A stretch of 64,000 nucleotides of DNA from positions 1 through 64,000 of the forward strand of contig NZ_AP024881.1 in the NCBI RefSeq assembly GCF_024347675.1, read 5' to 3'. The position numbers were made by a program, and so were the translations under genes. Below are positions 52,720 to 62,377 of this stretch, piece after piece. The notes beneath the pieces are model-generated. The model was not told the DNA's origin. It ran no database searches and saw only the letters and a list, made by a program, of their open reading frames with translations. The first letter of the stretch is position 1. Every line of letters starts with the position of its first letter. Source of the stretch: Vibrio ishigakensis. Lineage in GTDB: Bacteria > Pseudomonadota > Gammaproteobacteria > Enterobacterales > Vibrionaceae.

Positions 52720-54447
52720 ATGTCATTATTAGAAGTCAAAAATCTTCGTATAGAGTATCCGTCGCGTCACGGTGTGCACGCAGCAGTAAAATCTCTTTCT
52801 TTTAACATAGAACGCGGCGAAATCGTCGGCGTTGTTGGCGAATCCGGTGCCGGTAAGTCAACTGTTGGTAATGCTGTTATCGACCTTCTTAGCCCTCCAG
52901 GTGTTATTGCTGGTGGCGAAGTATTCCTAGATGGAGAGAAGATCTCGGGTCTATCTCCAGAAAGCATGCGCCAAGTGCGCGGTTCAAAGATAGGGTTTAT
53001 CTTCCAAGACCCTATGACCTCCCTAAACCCGTTGTTCACCGTTGAACATCAGCTGAAAGAAACCATCCACGCAAACATGAAGGTCTCTGATGAAGAGGCA
53101 TATCAGCGTGCATTGGATCTGATGAACAAGGTAGGTATCCCACAGCCAGAAAACCGCTTGAAGCAGTACCCACACCAGTTCTCTGGTGGTATGCGTCAGC
53201 GTGTGGTTATTGCGATTGCCCTAGCGGGTGAGCCTGATCTTATCATCGCCGATGAGCCAACAACGGCTCTAGACGTATCGATTCAGGACCAGATCCTGAA
53301 CCTGATTCGTGAGCTGTGTATCCAGCAGAACGTAGGTTGTATGTTGGTTACCCACGACATGGGTGTGGTATCGAACGTTACTGACCGCGTTGCGGTTATG
53401 TACCGTGGTGACTTGGTAGAGTTCGGCCCAACAAGCAAGGTTCTGGGTGACCCAGACCACGCCTATACTCGTAGCCTGATATCGGCTGTACCTCGCTCGG
53501 ACAAGAAGCTCGATCGCTTCCCTCTGGTGAGCTACATCGAAGAGGCGACAGAGATGGAGCCATTGGATGTTAAGAGTCACTGGCTTGGTCAAAGTCAAGA
53601 CCATAGGGATTACACAGGTCCGCTACTTAACGTTGAGAACGTTAACCTGCGCTTTGTAACCAAGGATTCTCTGTTTGAAAGCCGCCGTGAATATGTTCAG
53701 GCTTCAAACAACGTTAGCTTCGAGGTATTCGAGGGTGAGACCTTCGGCCTAGTGGGTGAGTCAGGCTCAGGTAAGTCTACGATTGCACGTGTGATTGCCG
53801 GCCTTTACGCACCAAACTCAGGCAAGGTGACCTTCGAGGGTATCGACCTAACTAGTCTTAAGAGCGAAAAAGAGCGTCGTCCGTTGCGTCGCCAGATGCA
53901 GATGGTATTCCAGAACCCTTATACGTCGATGAACCCGCGTATGAAGATCATGGATATCATCGCTGAGCCGATTCGCTTCCATAAACTGACTCGAAATGAG
54001 AGTGAAACCCGTCAGATCGTTAATGACCTGCTAGACCACGTTGGTCTAGGTCGTATGGCGGCGGTGAAATACCCTCATGAGTTCTCGGGTGGTCAGCGCC
54101 AGCGTATCTCTATCGCGCGCGCTTTGGCAACTCGTCCTCGTCTACTTATCTGTGACGAGCCAACTTCTGCACTGGACGTTTCGGTGCAGGCTCAGATTCT
54201 GAACCTGTTGAAAGACCTTCAAGATGAGCTGAATCTGACCATGCTGTTTATCAGTCATGATCTTCCTGTAATCCGTCAGATGTGTGACCGCATCGGCGTA
54301 ATGCAGATGGGTACCCTGCTAGAGGTAGCACCTACAGAACAACTATTTAAAGCACCTCAGCACGACTACAGCAAACATCTAATTTCACTGATGCCTGAGT
54401 TTAAAGGTTTACGCGAAGGCACAGAGGAATTACCAGTATCGGCTTAG
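52720..54447 (+). CDS. Oligopeptide-type ABC transporter, fused double ATPase
   Basis: A 575-residue protein made of two DppD/DppF-type ATPase domains in one chain. Domain 1 has Walker A GESGAGKST (40-48), signature FSGGMRQR (154-161), and Walker B IIADEPT near 180. Domain 2 has Walker A GESGSGKST (346-354), FSGGQRQR and LLICDEPTSALD. The linker shows the peptide-ABC C-terminal motif. The start is ATG 52720 with GAGGT in front; an upstream in-frame start is rejected. It is first of four operon genes, so one polypeptide supplies both ATPases. Substrate class is peptide/nickel/sugar type, unresolved. Confidence 0.92.
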   Translation: MSLLEVKNLRIEYPSRHGVHAAVKSLSFNIERGEIVGVVGESGAGKSTVGNAVIDLLSPPGVIAGGEVFLDGEKISGLSPESMRQVRGSKIGFIFQDPMTSLNPLFTVEHQLKETIHANMKVSDEEAYQRALDLMNKVGIPQPENRLKQYPHQFSGGMRQRVVIAIALAGEPDLIIADEPTTALDVSIQDQILNLIRELCIQQNVGCMLVTHDMGVVSNVTDRVAVMYRGDLVEFGPTSKVLGDPDHAYTRSLISAVPRSDKKLDRFPLVSYIEEATEMEPLDVKSHWLGQSQDHRDYTGPLLNVENVNLRFVTKDSLFESRREYVQASNNVSFEVFEGETFGLVGESGSGKSTIARVIAGLYAPNSGKVTFEGIDLTSLKSEKERRPLRRQMQMVFQNPYTSMNPRMKIMDIIAEPIRFHKLTRNESETRQIVNDLLDHVGLGRMAAVKYPHEFSGGQRQRISIARALATRPRLLICDEPTSALDVSVQAQILNLLKDLQDELNLTMLFISHDLPVIRQMCDRIGVMQMGTLLEVAPTEQLFKAPQHDYSKHLISLMPEFKGLREGTEELPVSA

Positions 54448-54531
54448 ATAGGAATCTGAGCCAACAGCTCTTTGAGCAAAAACTTAGCAAACACAACATA
54501 GGGATTCCATCCCGCATGAAGGAGATATGCA

Positions 54532-56091
54532 ATGAAAACCATTAAGACCAAACTGGCTGTAGCGCTTGCAGCCGCTGGCCTTACTTTTGGCGCTGCCGCT
54601 GCCGACATCAAAGTTGCTTACGATGCTGACCCAGTATCTCTAGATCCACATGAGCAGCTATCGGGCGGTACGCTTCAACTATCTCACATGGTTTTTGATC
54701 CATTGGTACGTTACAAGCAGGACCTTTCGTTTGAGCCTCGCTTGGCAACTAAGTGGGAGCGTGTTAACGACACAACTATGCGTTTCACACTGCGCCAAGG
54801 CGTTAAATTCCACTCTGGCAACACCATGACTGCTGACGATGTTGTTTGGACTTTCAACCGTTTGAAAGACTCTCCAGACTTCAAAGCAATCTTTAACCCG
54901 TTTGAAAAGATTGTAAAAGTAGACGACTACACTGTAGACCTTGTATCTAAGGGCGCTTTCCCTCTAGTACTGCAAACTGCAACTTACATCTTCCCAATGG
55001 ATAGCAAGTTCTACACAGGTAAAACTGAAGATGGTAAAGACAAGGCTGAGCTAGTTAAGCACGGTAACTCTTTCGCATCTACGCACGTTTCAGGTACTGG
55101 TCCATTCATCGTTACTGCTCGTGAGCAGGGCGTTAAGGTTGATTTCAAGCGCTTTGACGGTTACTGGGACACTGAGTCTAAAGGTAACGTTGATAACCTA
55201 ACTCTAGTGCCAATCAAAGAAGACGCGACTCGTGTTGCTGCACTTCTATCTGGCGGCGTAGACATGATTGCACCTGTTGCTCCAAACGACCATCAGCGTG
55301 TTAAGTCTGCATCTGGCGTTGACCTAGTAACTTTACCTGGTACTCGTCTGATCTCGTTCCAAATGAACCAGAACAGCAACGAAGCACTTAAAGATGTTCG
55401 TGTTCGTCAGGCTATCGTGTATGCGATCAACAACGACGGTATCGCGAAGAAGATCATGAAAGGCTTCGCTACAACAGCTGGTCAGCAAGGCCCTGAAGGC
55501 TACGCTGGTTATGACGCGGACCTAGTGCCACGCTACGACCTGAAGAAAGCGAAAGAGCTGATGAAGGAAGCGGGTTACGAGGATGGCTTTACTCTAAGCA
55601 TGATGGCGCCAAACAACCGTTATGTGAACGATGCGAAAATCGCTCAAGCGGCGGCAGCTATGCTAGCTAAGATCGGCATCAAGGTTGATCTGAAGACTAT
55701 GCCTAAAGCGCAATACTGGCCTGAGTTCGATAAGTGTGCGGCAGATATGCTAATGATCGGTTGGCACGCAGATACTGAAGATTCAGCGAACTTCTCTGAA
55801 TTCCTAACTATGACTCGTAACGAAGAGACAGGTAAAGGTCAGTACAACTGTGGTCACTACTCTAACCCAGAGCTAGACAAGCTAGTTGAAGAAGCAAACG
55901 TTGAGACAGATCCAGCGAAACGCTCTGCAATGCTACAGCAAGTAGAGAAGACGCTATACGATGATGCTGCTTACGTTCCTCTGCACTGGCAAAACCTAGC
56001 GTGGGGCGCGAAATCTAACGTTGATATCGCTCCTATCGTAAACGCAATGAACTTCCCATACTTCGGCGACCTAGTGGTTAACGAGAAGTAA
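54532..56091 (+). CDS. Periplasmic substrate-binding protein, peptide/nickel (DppA) family
   Basis: Periplasmic receptor of 519 residues with a signal peptide cleaved around AAAA/DIK (residue 24). The cluster-C binding-protein signature is visible: YDADPVSLDPHEQ, LATKWERVNDTTMRFTLRQGVKFHSG and VRQAIVYAINNDGI. Substrate could be di- or oligopeptides, or other compounds used by this family such as chitin oligosaccharides or nickel; I cannot tell. It is followed by a strong hairpin at 56111-56133, which should enrich its mRNA over the permease genes. Confidence 0.92.
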   Translation: MKTIKTKLAVALAAAGLTFGAAAADIKVAYDADPVSLDPHEQLSGGTLQLSHMVFDPLVRYKQDLSFEPRLATKWERVNDTTMRFTLRQGVKFHSGNTMTADDVVWTFNRLKDSPDFKAIFNPFEKIVKVDDYTVDLVSKGAFPLVLQTATYIFPMDSKFYTGKTEDGKDKAELVKHGNSFASTHVSGTGPFIVTAREQGVKVDFKRFDGYWDTESKGNVDNLTLVPIKEDATRVAALLSGGVDMIAPVAPNDHQRVKSASGVDLVTLPGTRLISFQMNQNSNEALKDVRVRQAIVYAINNDGIAKKIMKGFATTAGQQGPEGYAGYDADLVPRYDLKKAKELMKEAGYEDGFTLSMMAPNNRYVNDAKIAQAAAAMLAKIGIKVDLKTMPKAQYWPEFDKCAADMLMIGWHADTEDSANFSEFLTMTRNEETGKGQYNCGHYSNPELDKLVEEANVETDPAKRSAMLQQVEKTLYDDAAYVPLHWQNLAWGAKSNVDIAPIVNAMNFPYFGDLVVNEK

Positions 56092-56110
56092 GAGGCAGTC
56101 ATGTGTCTTA

Positions 56111-56133
56111 GAGTGCGCACAGGGTGCGCACTC
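56111..56133 (+). other. mRNA-stabilising hairpin after the binding-protein gene
   Basis: Perfect ten-pair stem GAGTGCGCAC (56111-56120) and GTGCGCACTC (56124-56133) with a three-base loop, and no U-run. Its location between the binding-protein and permease genes resembles REP-like elements that keep malE-type mRNA abundant. A second weaker stem pairs 56210-56218 with 56239-56247. Confidence 0.7.
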
Positions 56134-56277
56134 ACCATCTAGCTAAATCTAGATTAAATAAATAAGGCCTGCGCCCTTGGTGTCAGTGCCACTTTCGGTG
56201 CCTAACCTTTTTTCAGTCGGGTTGGGTGCCATTTTTGAGACTGAAAACTTTATTAGATTGGATAAAGGGGCAAAGGA

Positions 56278-57255
56278 ATGTTTTCGTTTCTAGTCAAGCG
56301 CCTGTATCAGGCACTGGTAGTGATGTTTGTGATCAGTTTGGTGGCGTTTGCTATCCAAGATAACCTTGGGGATCCTTTGCGTGAACTGGTTGGTCAGTCT
56401 GTTTCTGACGCTGAGCGACAAGCACTTCGTGATGAAATGGGATTAAACGACCCGTTCATTACCAAATATACTCGCTTTATTTCCGCTGCAGTGCAGGGTG
56501 ATTTAGGCAACTCATACTTCTTCAAACGTCCAGCGGCAGAGGTGATCTTAGATAAGTTGATCCCGACACTGGAGCTAGTGTTCGGTGCGACTGTGATCAT
56601 CATAGTGCTATCGATCCCGCTAGGCGTCTATTCGGCAATTAACCCGAAAAGCATATTTACTAAATTCGTGATGGCGATGAGTTCGATAGGTATCTCGATA
56701 CCGGTATTCCTGACCGCGATCATGTTGATGTACATCTTCTCTATCACATTAGGTTGGCTACCTTCCTATGGGCGTGGCGAGACCTCAAGCCTATTGGGCT
56801 GGGAATCAGGCTTCTTCACCGTAGATGGTCTAAAGCATCTGATACTTCCTTGTGTATCACTGGCCTCTATCATGCTACCTCTGTTTATCCGTCTAGTACG
56901 TGCAGAGATGCTTGAGGTGCTAGGTTCTGAGTACATTAAGTTCGGCAAGGCGAAAGGCCTACCACTTAAGAAGATCCACTATCAGCACGCGCTGAAGAAC
57001 ACCATGCTTCCTGTACTGACCGTAGGTGGTGTACAGATAGGTACTATGGTGGCATACACCATATTGACTGAGACCGTATTCCAGTGGCCAGGCATGGGCT
57101 TCTTGTTCCTTGAGGCAATCAACCGTGTAGATACCCCATTAATCACAGCGTATGTAATCTTCGTAGGTCTTATCTTCGTGGTAACCAACACCATCGTTGA
57201 CCTGTTGTACGGATTGATCAACCCAACCGTTAACCTAACTGGCAAAGGAGCATAA
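56278..57255 (+). CDS. ABC transporter permease, DppB type
   Basis: Inner-membrane permease, 325 residues with about six helices. The EAA loop is EYIKFGKAKGLPLKKIHYQHALKN, which docks on the ATPase. The start MFSFLVKRLYQALVVMFVISLV is typical of DppB/OppB. Separated from the binding protein by 186 bases with hairpins; the second permease starts two bases after its stop. Confidence 0.93.
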   Translation: MFSFLVKRLYQALVVMFVISLVAFAIQDNLGDPLRELVGQSVSDAERQALRDEMGLNDPFITKYTRFISAAVQGDLGNSYFFKRPAAEVILDKLIPTLELVFGATVIIIVLSIPLGVYSAINPKSIFTKFVMAMSSIGISIPVFLTAIMLMYIFSITLGWLPSYGRGETSSLLGWESGFFTVDGLKHLILPCVSLASIMLPLFIRLVRAEMLEVLGSEYIKFGKAKGLPLKKIHYQHALKNTMLPVLTVGGVQIGTMVAYTILTETVFQWPGMGFLFLEAINRVDTPLITAYVIFVGLIFVVTNTIVDLLYGLINPTVNLTGKGA

Positions 57256-57257
57256 TC

Positions 57258-58196
57258 ATGGAACAAGTAGCAGCAGCTCCAAGTCGTTGGGAGCGTATTA
57301 AAAACTCTGACATTCTTTACTATTTCTTGCGCGATAAGGTCGCGATGTTCAGTGCATTCGTGTTTGCCTGCTTCTTAGTAGCTGCACTCGCTGCACCTAT
57401 CATCGCGCCGACAGACCCGTATGACCTGACCTCTATCGATATCATGGATGCCGAGCTTCCTCCATCATGGATGGAATACGGCGATGCAAACTTTGTACTG
57501 GGTACCGATGAGCAAGGCCGTGATATCTTTTCGACCATCCTATACGGTGCGCGTCTATCTCTGACTATCGGCTTCCTTGCGGTGGGTCTGCAGATGGTTC
57601 TAGGTATCGTGATCGGTCTATCAGCAGGTTACTTCGGTGGCCGTATCGATAGCTTCCTGATGCGTTTTGCGGATATCCAGCTGTCATTCTCAACCATGAT
57701 GGTTGCGATCATCGTATCGGCTATCTTCAAGGCCAGCTTCGGTGGTGAGTTCTATAGCCAATACGCCGTGGTCATGCTGGTGGTGATAATCGGTATCGCG
57801 GAATGGCCTCAGTATGCGCGTACTATCCGTGCATCTGTGTTGGCAGAGAAGAAGAAAGAGTATGTAGAAGCGGCGCGTGTAATGGGCTTTAAAGCACCGC
57901 GCATCATGTTCCGCCATATCCTGCCAAACTGCTTGTCACCAATCTTGGTTATCTCTACGGTACAGATTGCAAACGCCATTATGTCAGAGGCTGCGCTTTC
58001 TTTCCTAGGTCTTGGCCTACCGGTAGACCAACCGTCTCTGGGCGCACTTATCAGTACTGGCTTTAACTACATCTTCTCTGGTGCTTGGTGGATTACTGCC
58101 TTCCCAGGTATCGTACTAGTAACCCTAGTTCTGGTAATCAACCTTCTAGGTGACTGGTTACGTGATGTATTCAACCCGAAAATCTATAAGGGTTAA
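57258..58196 (+). CDS. ABC transporter permease, DppC type
   Basis: Second permease, 312 residues with an N-terminal OppC-like helix then five core helices. The EAA loop is EYVEAARVMGFKAPRIMFRHILPN. Together with the DppB-type subunit it forms the transmembrane channel. It is last in the operon and is followed by a terminator at 58212. Confidence 0.93.
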   Translation: MEQVAAAPSRWERIKNSDILYYFLRDKVAMFSAFVFACFLVAALAAPIIAPTDPYDLTSIDIMDAELPPSWMEYGDANFVLGTDEQGRDIFSTILYGARLSLTIGFLAVGLQMVLGIVIGLSAGYFGGRIDSFLMRFADIQLSFSTMMVAIIVSAIFKASFGGEFYSQYAVVMLVVIIGIAEWPQYARTIRASVLAEKKKEYVEAARVMGFKAPRIMFRHILPNCLSPILVISTVQIANAIMSEAALSFLGLGLPVDQPSLGALISTGFNYIFSGAWWITAFPGIVLVTLVLVINLLGDWLRDVFNPKIYKG

Positions 58197-58211
58197 TATC
58201 CATTTGTTGTA

Positions 58212-58243
58212 AAAATGGCCGTCCAAGTGACGGTCATTTTTTT
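58212..58243 (+). terminator. Terminator of the ABC importer operon
   Basis: Twelve-pair stem AAAATGGCCGTC (58212-58223) with GACGGTCATTTT (58229-58240), loop CAAGT, followed by more Ts. Confidence 0.9.
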
Positions 58244-58336
58244 GTCCGTAAGCCTCTGTTTTGACGTACTTTTAACAATGTTCGTTGCTGTATTGCTAGT
58301 CTTTGCTGGGTTGCAAATTGAGATCTAGGTCACGCA

Positions 58337-59350
58337 GTGTCGGCAAATCAGTTAATCGTTGAATACAGATATAAACTCATCGCACTTATTGTGTTGATCT
58401 TGCTATTGGTGGAAGTCTCCACACTGAACTATTTCCCGGTGATCTTGTTCATTTTCGCCGGAGTTAACGCCTTTTGTATCCGTCTTATCTACAGCATCTA
58501 CTGCAAGCGTAAGAACAAGTCCCCATCCCTAGGTTTGCTGACCATTACCGACGAGTCTATCTTGTCTCAGCCGGTGTTCTATCTTGCCCTGACCGTGCCC
58601 TTCTTCTGGGCCATGGTGGTATTTCTGATCTCTTTTAAAGATGTTGCTATTACCTTTGATGCCGAAGGCATGCAGGCGCTGTACGAGACCTCACGCTTCC
58701 CTTTTATGATCATGTGGGCGTCTATTCCCATGATGGCGCTGGTGGCCTCGATTCATAGAGCCAAGCAGACGGAAAAACAGATCTCTAAGGTCGAAAAGCA
58801 GATACAGATGTCTGAGGTGAAGAATAATGCGGAGCTATTTCTTTCTCATTACGATTTCTACACCAAGGCGATAAAAGAGGTGATAGAGAAGGTTTTCGAT
58901 GAAGATCGCAGCCTGAAGCTGGTTTATTTCAGCAAGAAAGATGCCTACATGAACATCTTCCGTGGTGCCAGTATTCAAAATGGTGTCGCACCCATCTCAA
59001 GTTGTTTCTTTGAAAAACAACTCAAGCAGTTCGATGAGGCTAAGCAGGACTATCTGGTGCTATCAAGTCTAGAAAGACAAGGTGGGAGCGTCAGCGAGTA
59101 TCGTGTGCGTCAGGTGCGTTATTCGTTGCATCAGATCATGACCCGCATTGGCGTAAATGCTGACAATACCTTGTTCAACTCCCCTGAAGCCTGCCTGGCA
59201 CAAGCCTATCGAGAGGTGATGATACTGATTTCTTTGCTTGATATGTTGGTACGTGAATTTAGACATGAGCTGGGTGAAGAAAGGTGTGATGCATATTTAA
59301 GTCAGCTACCAATGATTCAAGCAAGCTCTAATATTATGCGAGCGGTTTGA
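58337..59350 (+). CDS. Hypothetical four-helix membrane protein with cytosolic coiled coil
   Basis: I do not recognise this gene. The 337-residue protein has four predicted membrane helices (about 12-29, 31-50, 79-99, 120-139), then a charged coiled coil (140-165, EKQISKVEKQIQM) and a mostly helical cytosolic domain (170-335) with a conserved-looking FYTKAIKEVIEKV patch. The start is GTG 58337, with AGG at 58327-58329. It has no operon partner; a 67-base gap separates it from the next gene. A sensor or phage-defence role is conceivable but nothing in the sequence proves it. Confidence 0.7.
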   Translation: MSANQLIVEYRYKLIALIVLILLLVEVSTLNYFPVILFIFAGVNAFCIRLIYSIYCKRKNKSPSLGLLTITDESILSQPVFYLALTVPFFWAMVVFLISFKDVAITFDAEGMQALYETSRFPFMIMWASIPMMALVASIHRAKQTEKQISKVEKQIQMSEVKNNAELFLSHYDFYTKAIKEVIEKVFDEDRSLKLVYFSKKDAYMNIFRGASIQNGVAPISSCFFEKQLKQFDEAKQDYLVLSSLERQGGSVSEYRVRQVRYSLHQIMTRIGVNADNTLFNSPEACLAQAYREVMILISLLDMLVREFRHELGEERCDAYLSQLPMIQASSNIMRAV

Positions 59351-59417
59351 AAAAGATTGCACACCGCTTACACTATTCAGAACAGTATTTCTTTCAATGG
59401 ATTGAAGGGGTTAACGA

Positions 59418-59825
59418 ATGGCAAAGGGTATTGGTGTTCTAGCAGTCTTGGTAGCAAGCATCTTGAGTTTTGGGGCTCAGGCTGGTCAATATCTTTGCTC
59501 GGCCACTCAATCTTCCTATGAGAAGCCCGCAGAACTTGGTGAAGAGTGCCCAGTAGGGAATGCACTATGGGGCAATAGCAAACCCAAGCATAAAAATTCT
59601 ACCTTCTGGATCCAGTGTGGTCTATTCCCTGAAGGTCTCACCATGGGGCAGGTCGAAACCCTTTATCCTAATGTGTCAGCATCGATCTGGAACAAGCAGG
59701 AGAAAAAGGGCATGCGATGCCTTATCGGTCCCTACGATGACTTCTCCCAAGTTCGTCTTGAGTTAACCCAACTAAAAACAGTGACTGGTTTTGAGAGTGC
59801 GTTTATTAGGGAAGTGCGCAAATAA
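59418..59825 (+). CDS. Secreted SPOR-like protein of unknown function
   Basis: A 135-residue protein with a signal peptide ending AQA/G (about residue 22). The mature part has four cysteines (27, 44, 67, 101), enough for two disulfides. Its C-terminal part (RCLIGPYDDFSQVRLELTQLKTVTGFESAFI) resembles the SPOR repeat, which binds denuded peptidoglycan at the septum. The resemblance is by eye and could be chance. Confidence 0.55.
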   Translation: MAKGIGVLAVLVASILSFGAQAGQYLCSATQSSYEKPAELGEECPVGNALWGNSKPKHKNSTFWIQCGLFPEGLTMGQVETLYPNVSASIWNKQEKKGMRCLIGPYDDFSQVRLELTQLKTVTGFESAFIREVRK

Positions 59826-60168
59826 CTGCTCTACTGACACTTTTGTGAGCCTCAAAAAATAAAAAATAGCCCAAAACATTTGGTACGCCAGATAGTAAAT
59901 GTGCTTTCACGGGCCTTGATATTTACGTAAACCGAGCCATCTAACCTCTATGCGTATAAATTCATATTTATCAGACGCTTGTACACTCTTGCTTGATTCA
60001 AAGTCATAATCAAAGACTTATTCTTTCATCGCTAGATATTACTTTCCTCAATGGTTTTAGACTCCCAGTAATATTACTGAAACCTCGCCTGTAACAAAAT
60101 GTAATAAAGCCTGTTTATAAACTTCCGCCAGATTATTCCATTAACTGACAAGGAGTTGAAAGGAAGTA
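59826..60168 (+). promoter_or_regulatory. Regulatory region upstream of the metallophosphoesterase gene
   Basis: A 343-base region with no gene. It has a perfect 14-base palindrome CAGTAATATTACTG (60066-60079) and repeated CTGTAAC / ATGTAAT / CTGTTTA elements (60089-60095, 60099-60105, 60111-60117) that loosely resemble a PhoB box, the outer two being 22 bases apart. The ribosome-binding sequence GGAAG is at 60161-60165. Pho control is a guess. Confidence 0.4.
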
Positions 60169-62367
60169 ATGGGCATACAAAAACTTAAGAAACAGGCACT
60201 GGCGCTTTCGATTGCTGGACTTGCCTCTCAGGCTGTTTTTGCTGAGGCTCCGGGAATAGAAAGAGCGGACGTGGACCTTGGTGATAACTTTAAGATTGCG
60301 ATCCTACCGGACACGCAATACCTCACCTTTAACTACCCAGAGATATTTACTAAGCAGACTGAGTGGTTGGCCGCCAATGCAGCCAAAGAGGATATTCAGT
60401 TTGTTATTCATGTGGGCGATATCGTCCAGAAAGGCCAGAACGAGTGGGAGTGGGAGCACGCCAACGAGTCGATGAAAGTGTTGGATGATGCTGGTATCCC
60501 TTACAGCACCACGATTGGTAACCACGACATTGATAAAACGGCTTCTTCTTGGGAGTTGGTCAATGCCGATAATTTTATAAAGCACTACGGACCACACCGC
60601 TTCGAGGGTCGTGATGATTTCTTGGGTGCTTCAGAAGATGGACTGGTAACGGCATTTAGGTTTTCTGCTACGGGTCGTGACTTCCTTATTTTGAATATGT
60701 CTATCGACCCAACCGAAGAGCACTTGGATTGGGGGCGGGCTATCCTGCGCAGCTATCCGAACTTGCCTACCATTCTCGTGACTCATCGATTAGTGGGCGA
60801 GAATGGCGACCTAGGCTTTACCAACAATGTTTTCTCTGGCTTTGAAACCAAAGACCCTATCCAGATGTGGGAAGAGTTTATTAAACACGAAGACCAGATC
60901 TTTATGACTATCAATGGTCACTCCTCTCCAGCGCCATCCAATGGTGCGTACAACATAGTGAGAACCAATGCCAATGGCCTCCCGGTAAATCAGATTCTAG
61001 TCGACTACCAAAATCTCTATGAAGACGACGAGACCTGCAGTGATGTCTACCCAGAAAACTGTGGAGAGAAAAGTGGCAAAGGCTATCTGCGTATCATGAA
61101 TATTGATATGGCGAACAACACCATCTCTCACAGGTCTTACTCACCCCATATCGATGAACTAGAAGGTGATGGTGATTACACTACTGGTGAGGAAGGCTTC
61201 TTCCTCGATAAGTGGAATCACTTCGATGATTACATCAATTTCGCTCAAAGATTTGGAGAGACTGAACCAACCGAGATAGAGCAGGTAGACATTCAAATTG
61301 AATACGATGATCCAGAAGAGTTTGGCGGTAACAAATGGCTGACTAAGACTGAGACAACTTTGCCTGCAGGCACTTACGAAACCATCACCGCTAAGGCTTC
61401 CCCTGAGGTGAATTCTCTTAAAGGTGTTGAGCTTGAGTGGAATATCGAAAATTTAAGCCGTGCAAATGAGAATGTTGTAGAACTGATTGAGAGCCCATCT
61501 AGCAACGAGGTACAGATTAAGGCTCTTAATCCTGGTGTTGCTCTTATTACGGCTGAAGCTCAAGGTTCTGAATCTGAACCGATAAAGGTTACGGTTACTG
61601 AGCCAGTAAACAACATCTATGCGCTTAAAGTTCTAAATGAGAACAATCAGGCTTTTGCAGAGCCAGGAGAGACAGTCTCATTTGATCTAGAAATGTCATC
61701 GCTACAGCAAGTTCAAGATGTGGAACTGAAATTTACCATTCATACCAAAACCATCGAGGACGATAAGGTTGAGGTGACAGACAGCGTTTATGCAGATACT
61801 GCATTTATCGAAGGACTGAATGGCTTCAGTGTATTGGATTACTCTTATGAGCCTATTGTTGATGCTGAAGACCCTGAGCTAGGGGCAAGAGTAGAGATGA
61901 CTGTGAATCTTCAGTGTGTGGAGGGTTCTTGTACATCAGATATGACTAAAGAATCCATTGCAAGCATCAGCTTTGAAACCAACCCAGAGGTATCAACCGG
62001 TAAAGCGAGTAAAGATGACTCTTACACCGAGATCGAAATTACTAGCCTGTCAGTAAACAATCAGCAGACTCTAGAGCAAACGCCTACCTATGCCATGGAA
62101 ATCAAAGATAGAGTGGCGTTTAAATCAGTCTACCCATTTGGAGATGTGGCTGGTGGAGCGACTGCTGGCGAGTTTATTAGCGATACCAAAATTGACCTTG
62201 CTGACCTAGCTATGGTGCAAAGATTTATGGGTTCAAACTCAAGCCTTGGGGATGACTACTGGCGCCATATCCGCTGGGGTTCTTCTCGAGCTGATGTTAA
62301 TGGGGATGAAGTTATCGATATGAAAGATTTCTATACCATTTATCAAGAACTAGACATGCACAAATAA
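60169..62367 (+). CDS. Secreted calcineurin-like metallophosphoesterase with Ig-like, cohesin-like and dockerin-like modules
   Basis: 732-residue exported protein, signal peptide cut after VFA (residue 25). The N-terminal metallophosphoesterase domain (about 40-340) has D48-T-Q50, GD at 83-84, GNHD at 117-120, H206 and GH at 250-251, the complete metal-binding set of calcineurin-like enzymes. An Ig-like (Big2) module (about 372-478), a cohesin-like beta module (482-648) and a C-terminal dockerin-like module (655-730) follow; its second Ca loop D709-x-N711-x-D713-x-x-I716-x-x-x-D720 is canonical, while the first loop is stretched. Substrate unknown. It stands 10 bases before a lipoprotein gene repeating the Ig-like and cohesin-like modules. 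Confidence 0.75.
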   Translation: MGIQKLKKQALALSIAGLASQAVFAEAPGIERADVDLGDNFKIAILPDTQYLTFNYPEIFTKQTEWLAANAAKEDIQFVIHVGDIVQKGQNEWEWEHANESMKVLDDAGIPYSTTIGNHDIDKTASSWELVNADNFIKHYGPHRFEGRDDFLGASEDGLVTAFRFSATGRDFLILNMSIDPTEEHLDWGRAILRSYPNLPTILVTHRLVGENGDLGFTNNVFSGFETKDPIQMWEEFIKHEDQIFMTINGHSSPAPSNGAYNIVRTNANGLPVNQILVDYQNLYEDDETCSDVYPENCGEKSGKGYLRIMNIDMANNTISHRSYSPHIDELEGDGDYTTGEEGFFLDKWNHFDDYINFAQRFGETEPTEIEQVDIQIEYDDPEEFGGNKWLTKTETTLPAGTYETITAKASPEVNSLKGVELEWNIENLSRANENVVELIESPSSNEVQIKALNPGVALITAEAQGSESEPIKVTVTEPVNNIYALKVLNENNQAFAEPGETVSFDLEMSSLQQVQDVELKFTIHTKTIEDDKVEVTDSVYADTAFIEGLNGFSVLDYSYEPIVDAEDPELGARVEMTVNLQCVEGSCTSDMTKESIASISFETNPEVSTGKASKDDSYTEIEITSLSVNNQQTLEQTPTYAMEIKDRVAFKSVYPFGDVAGGATAGEFISDTKIDLADLAMVQRFMGSNSSLGDDYWRHIRWGSSRADVNGDEVIDMKDFYTIYQELDMHK

Positions 62368-62377
62368 CAAGGGAGCC

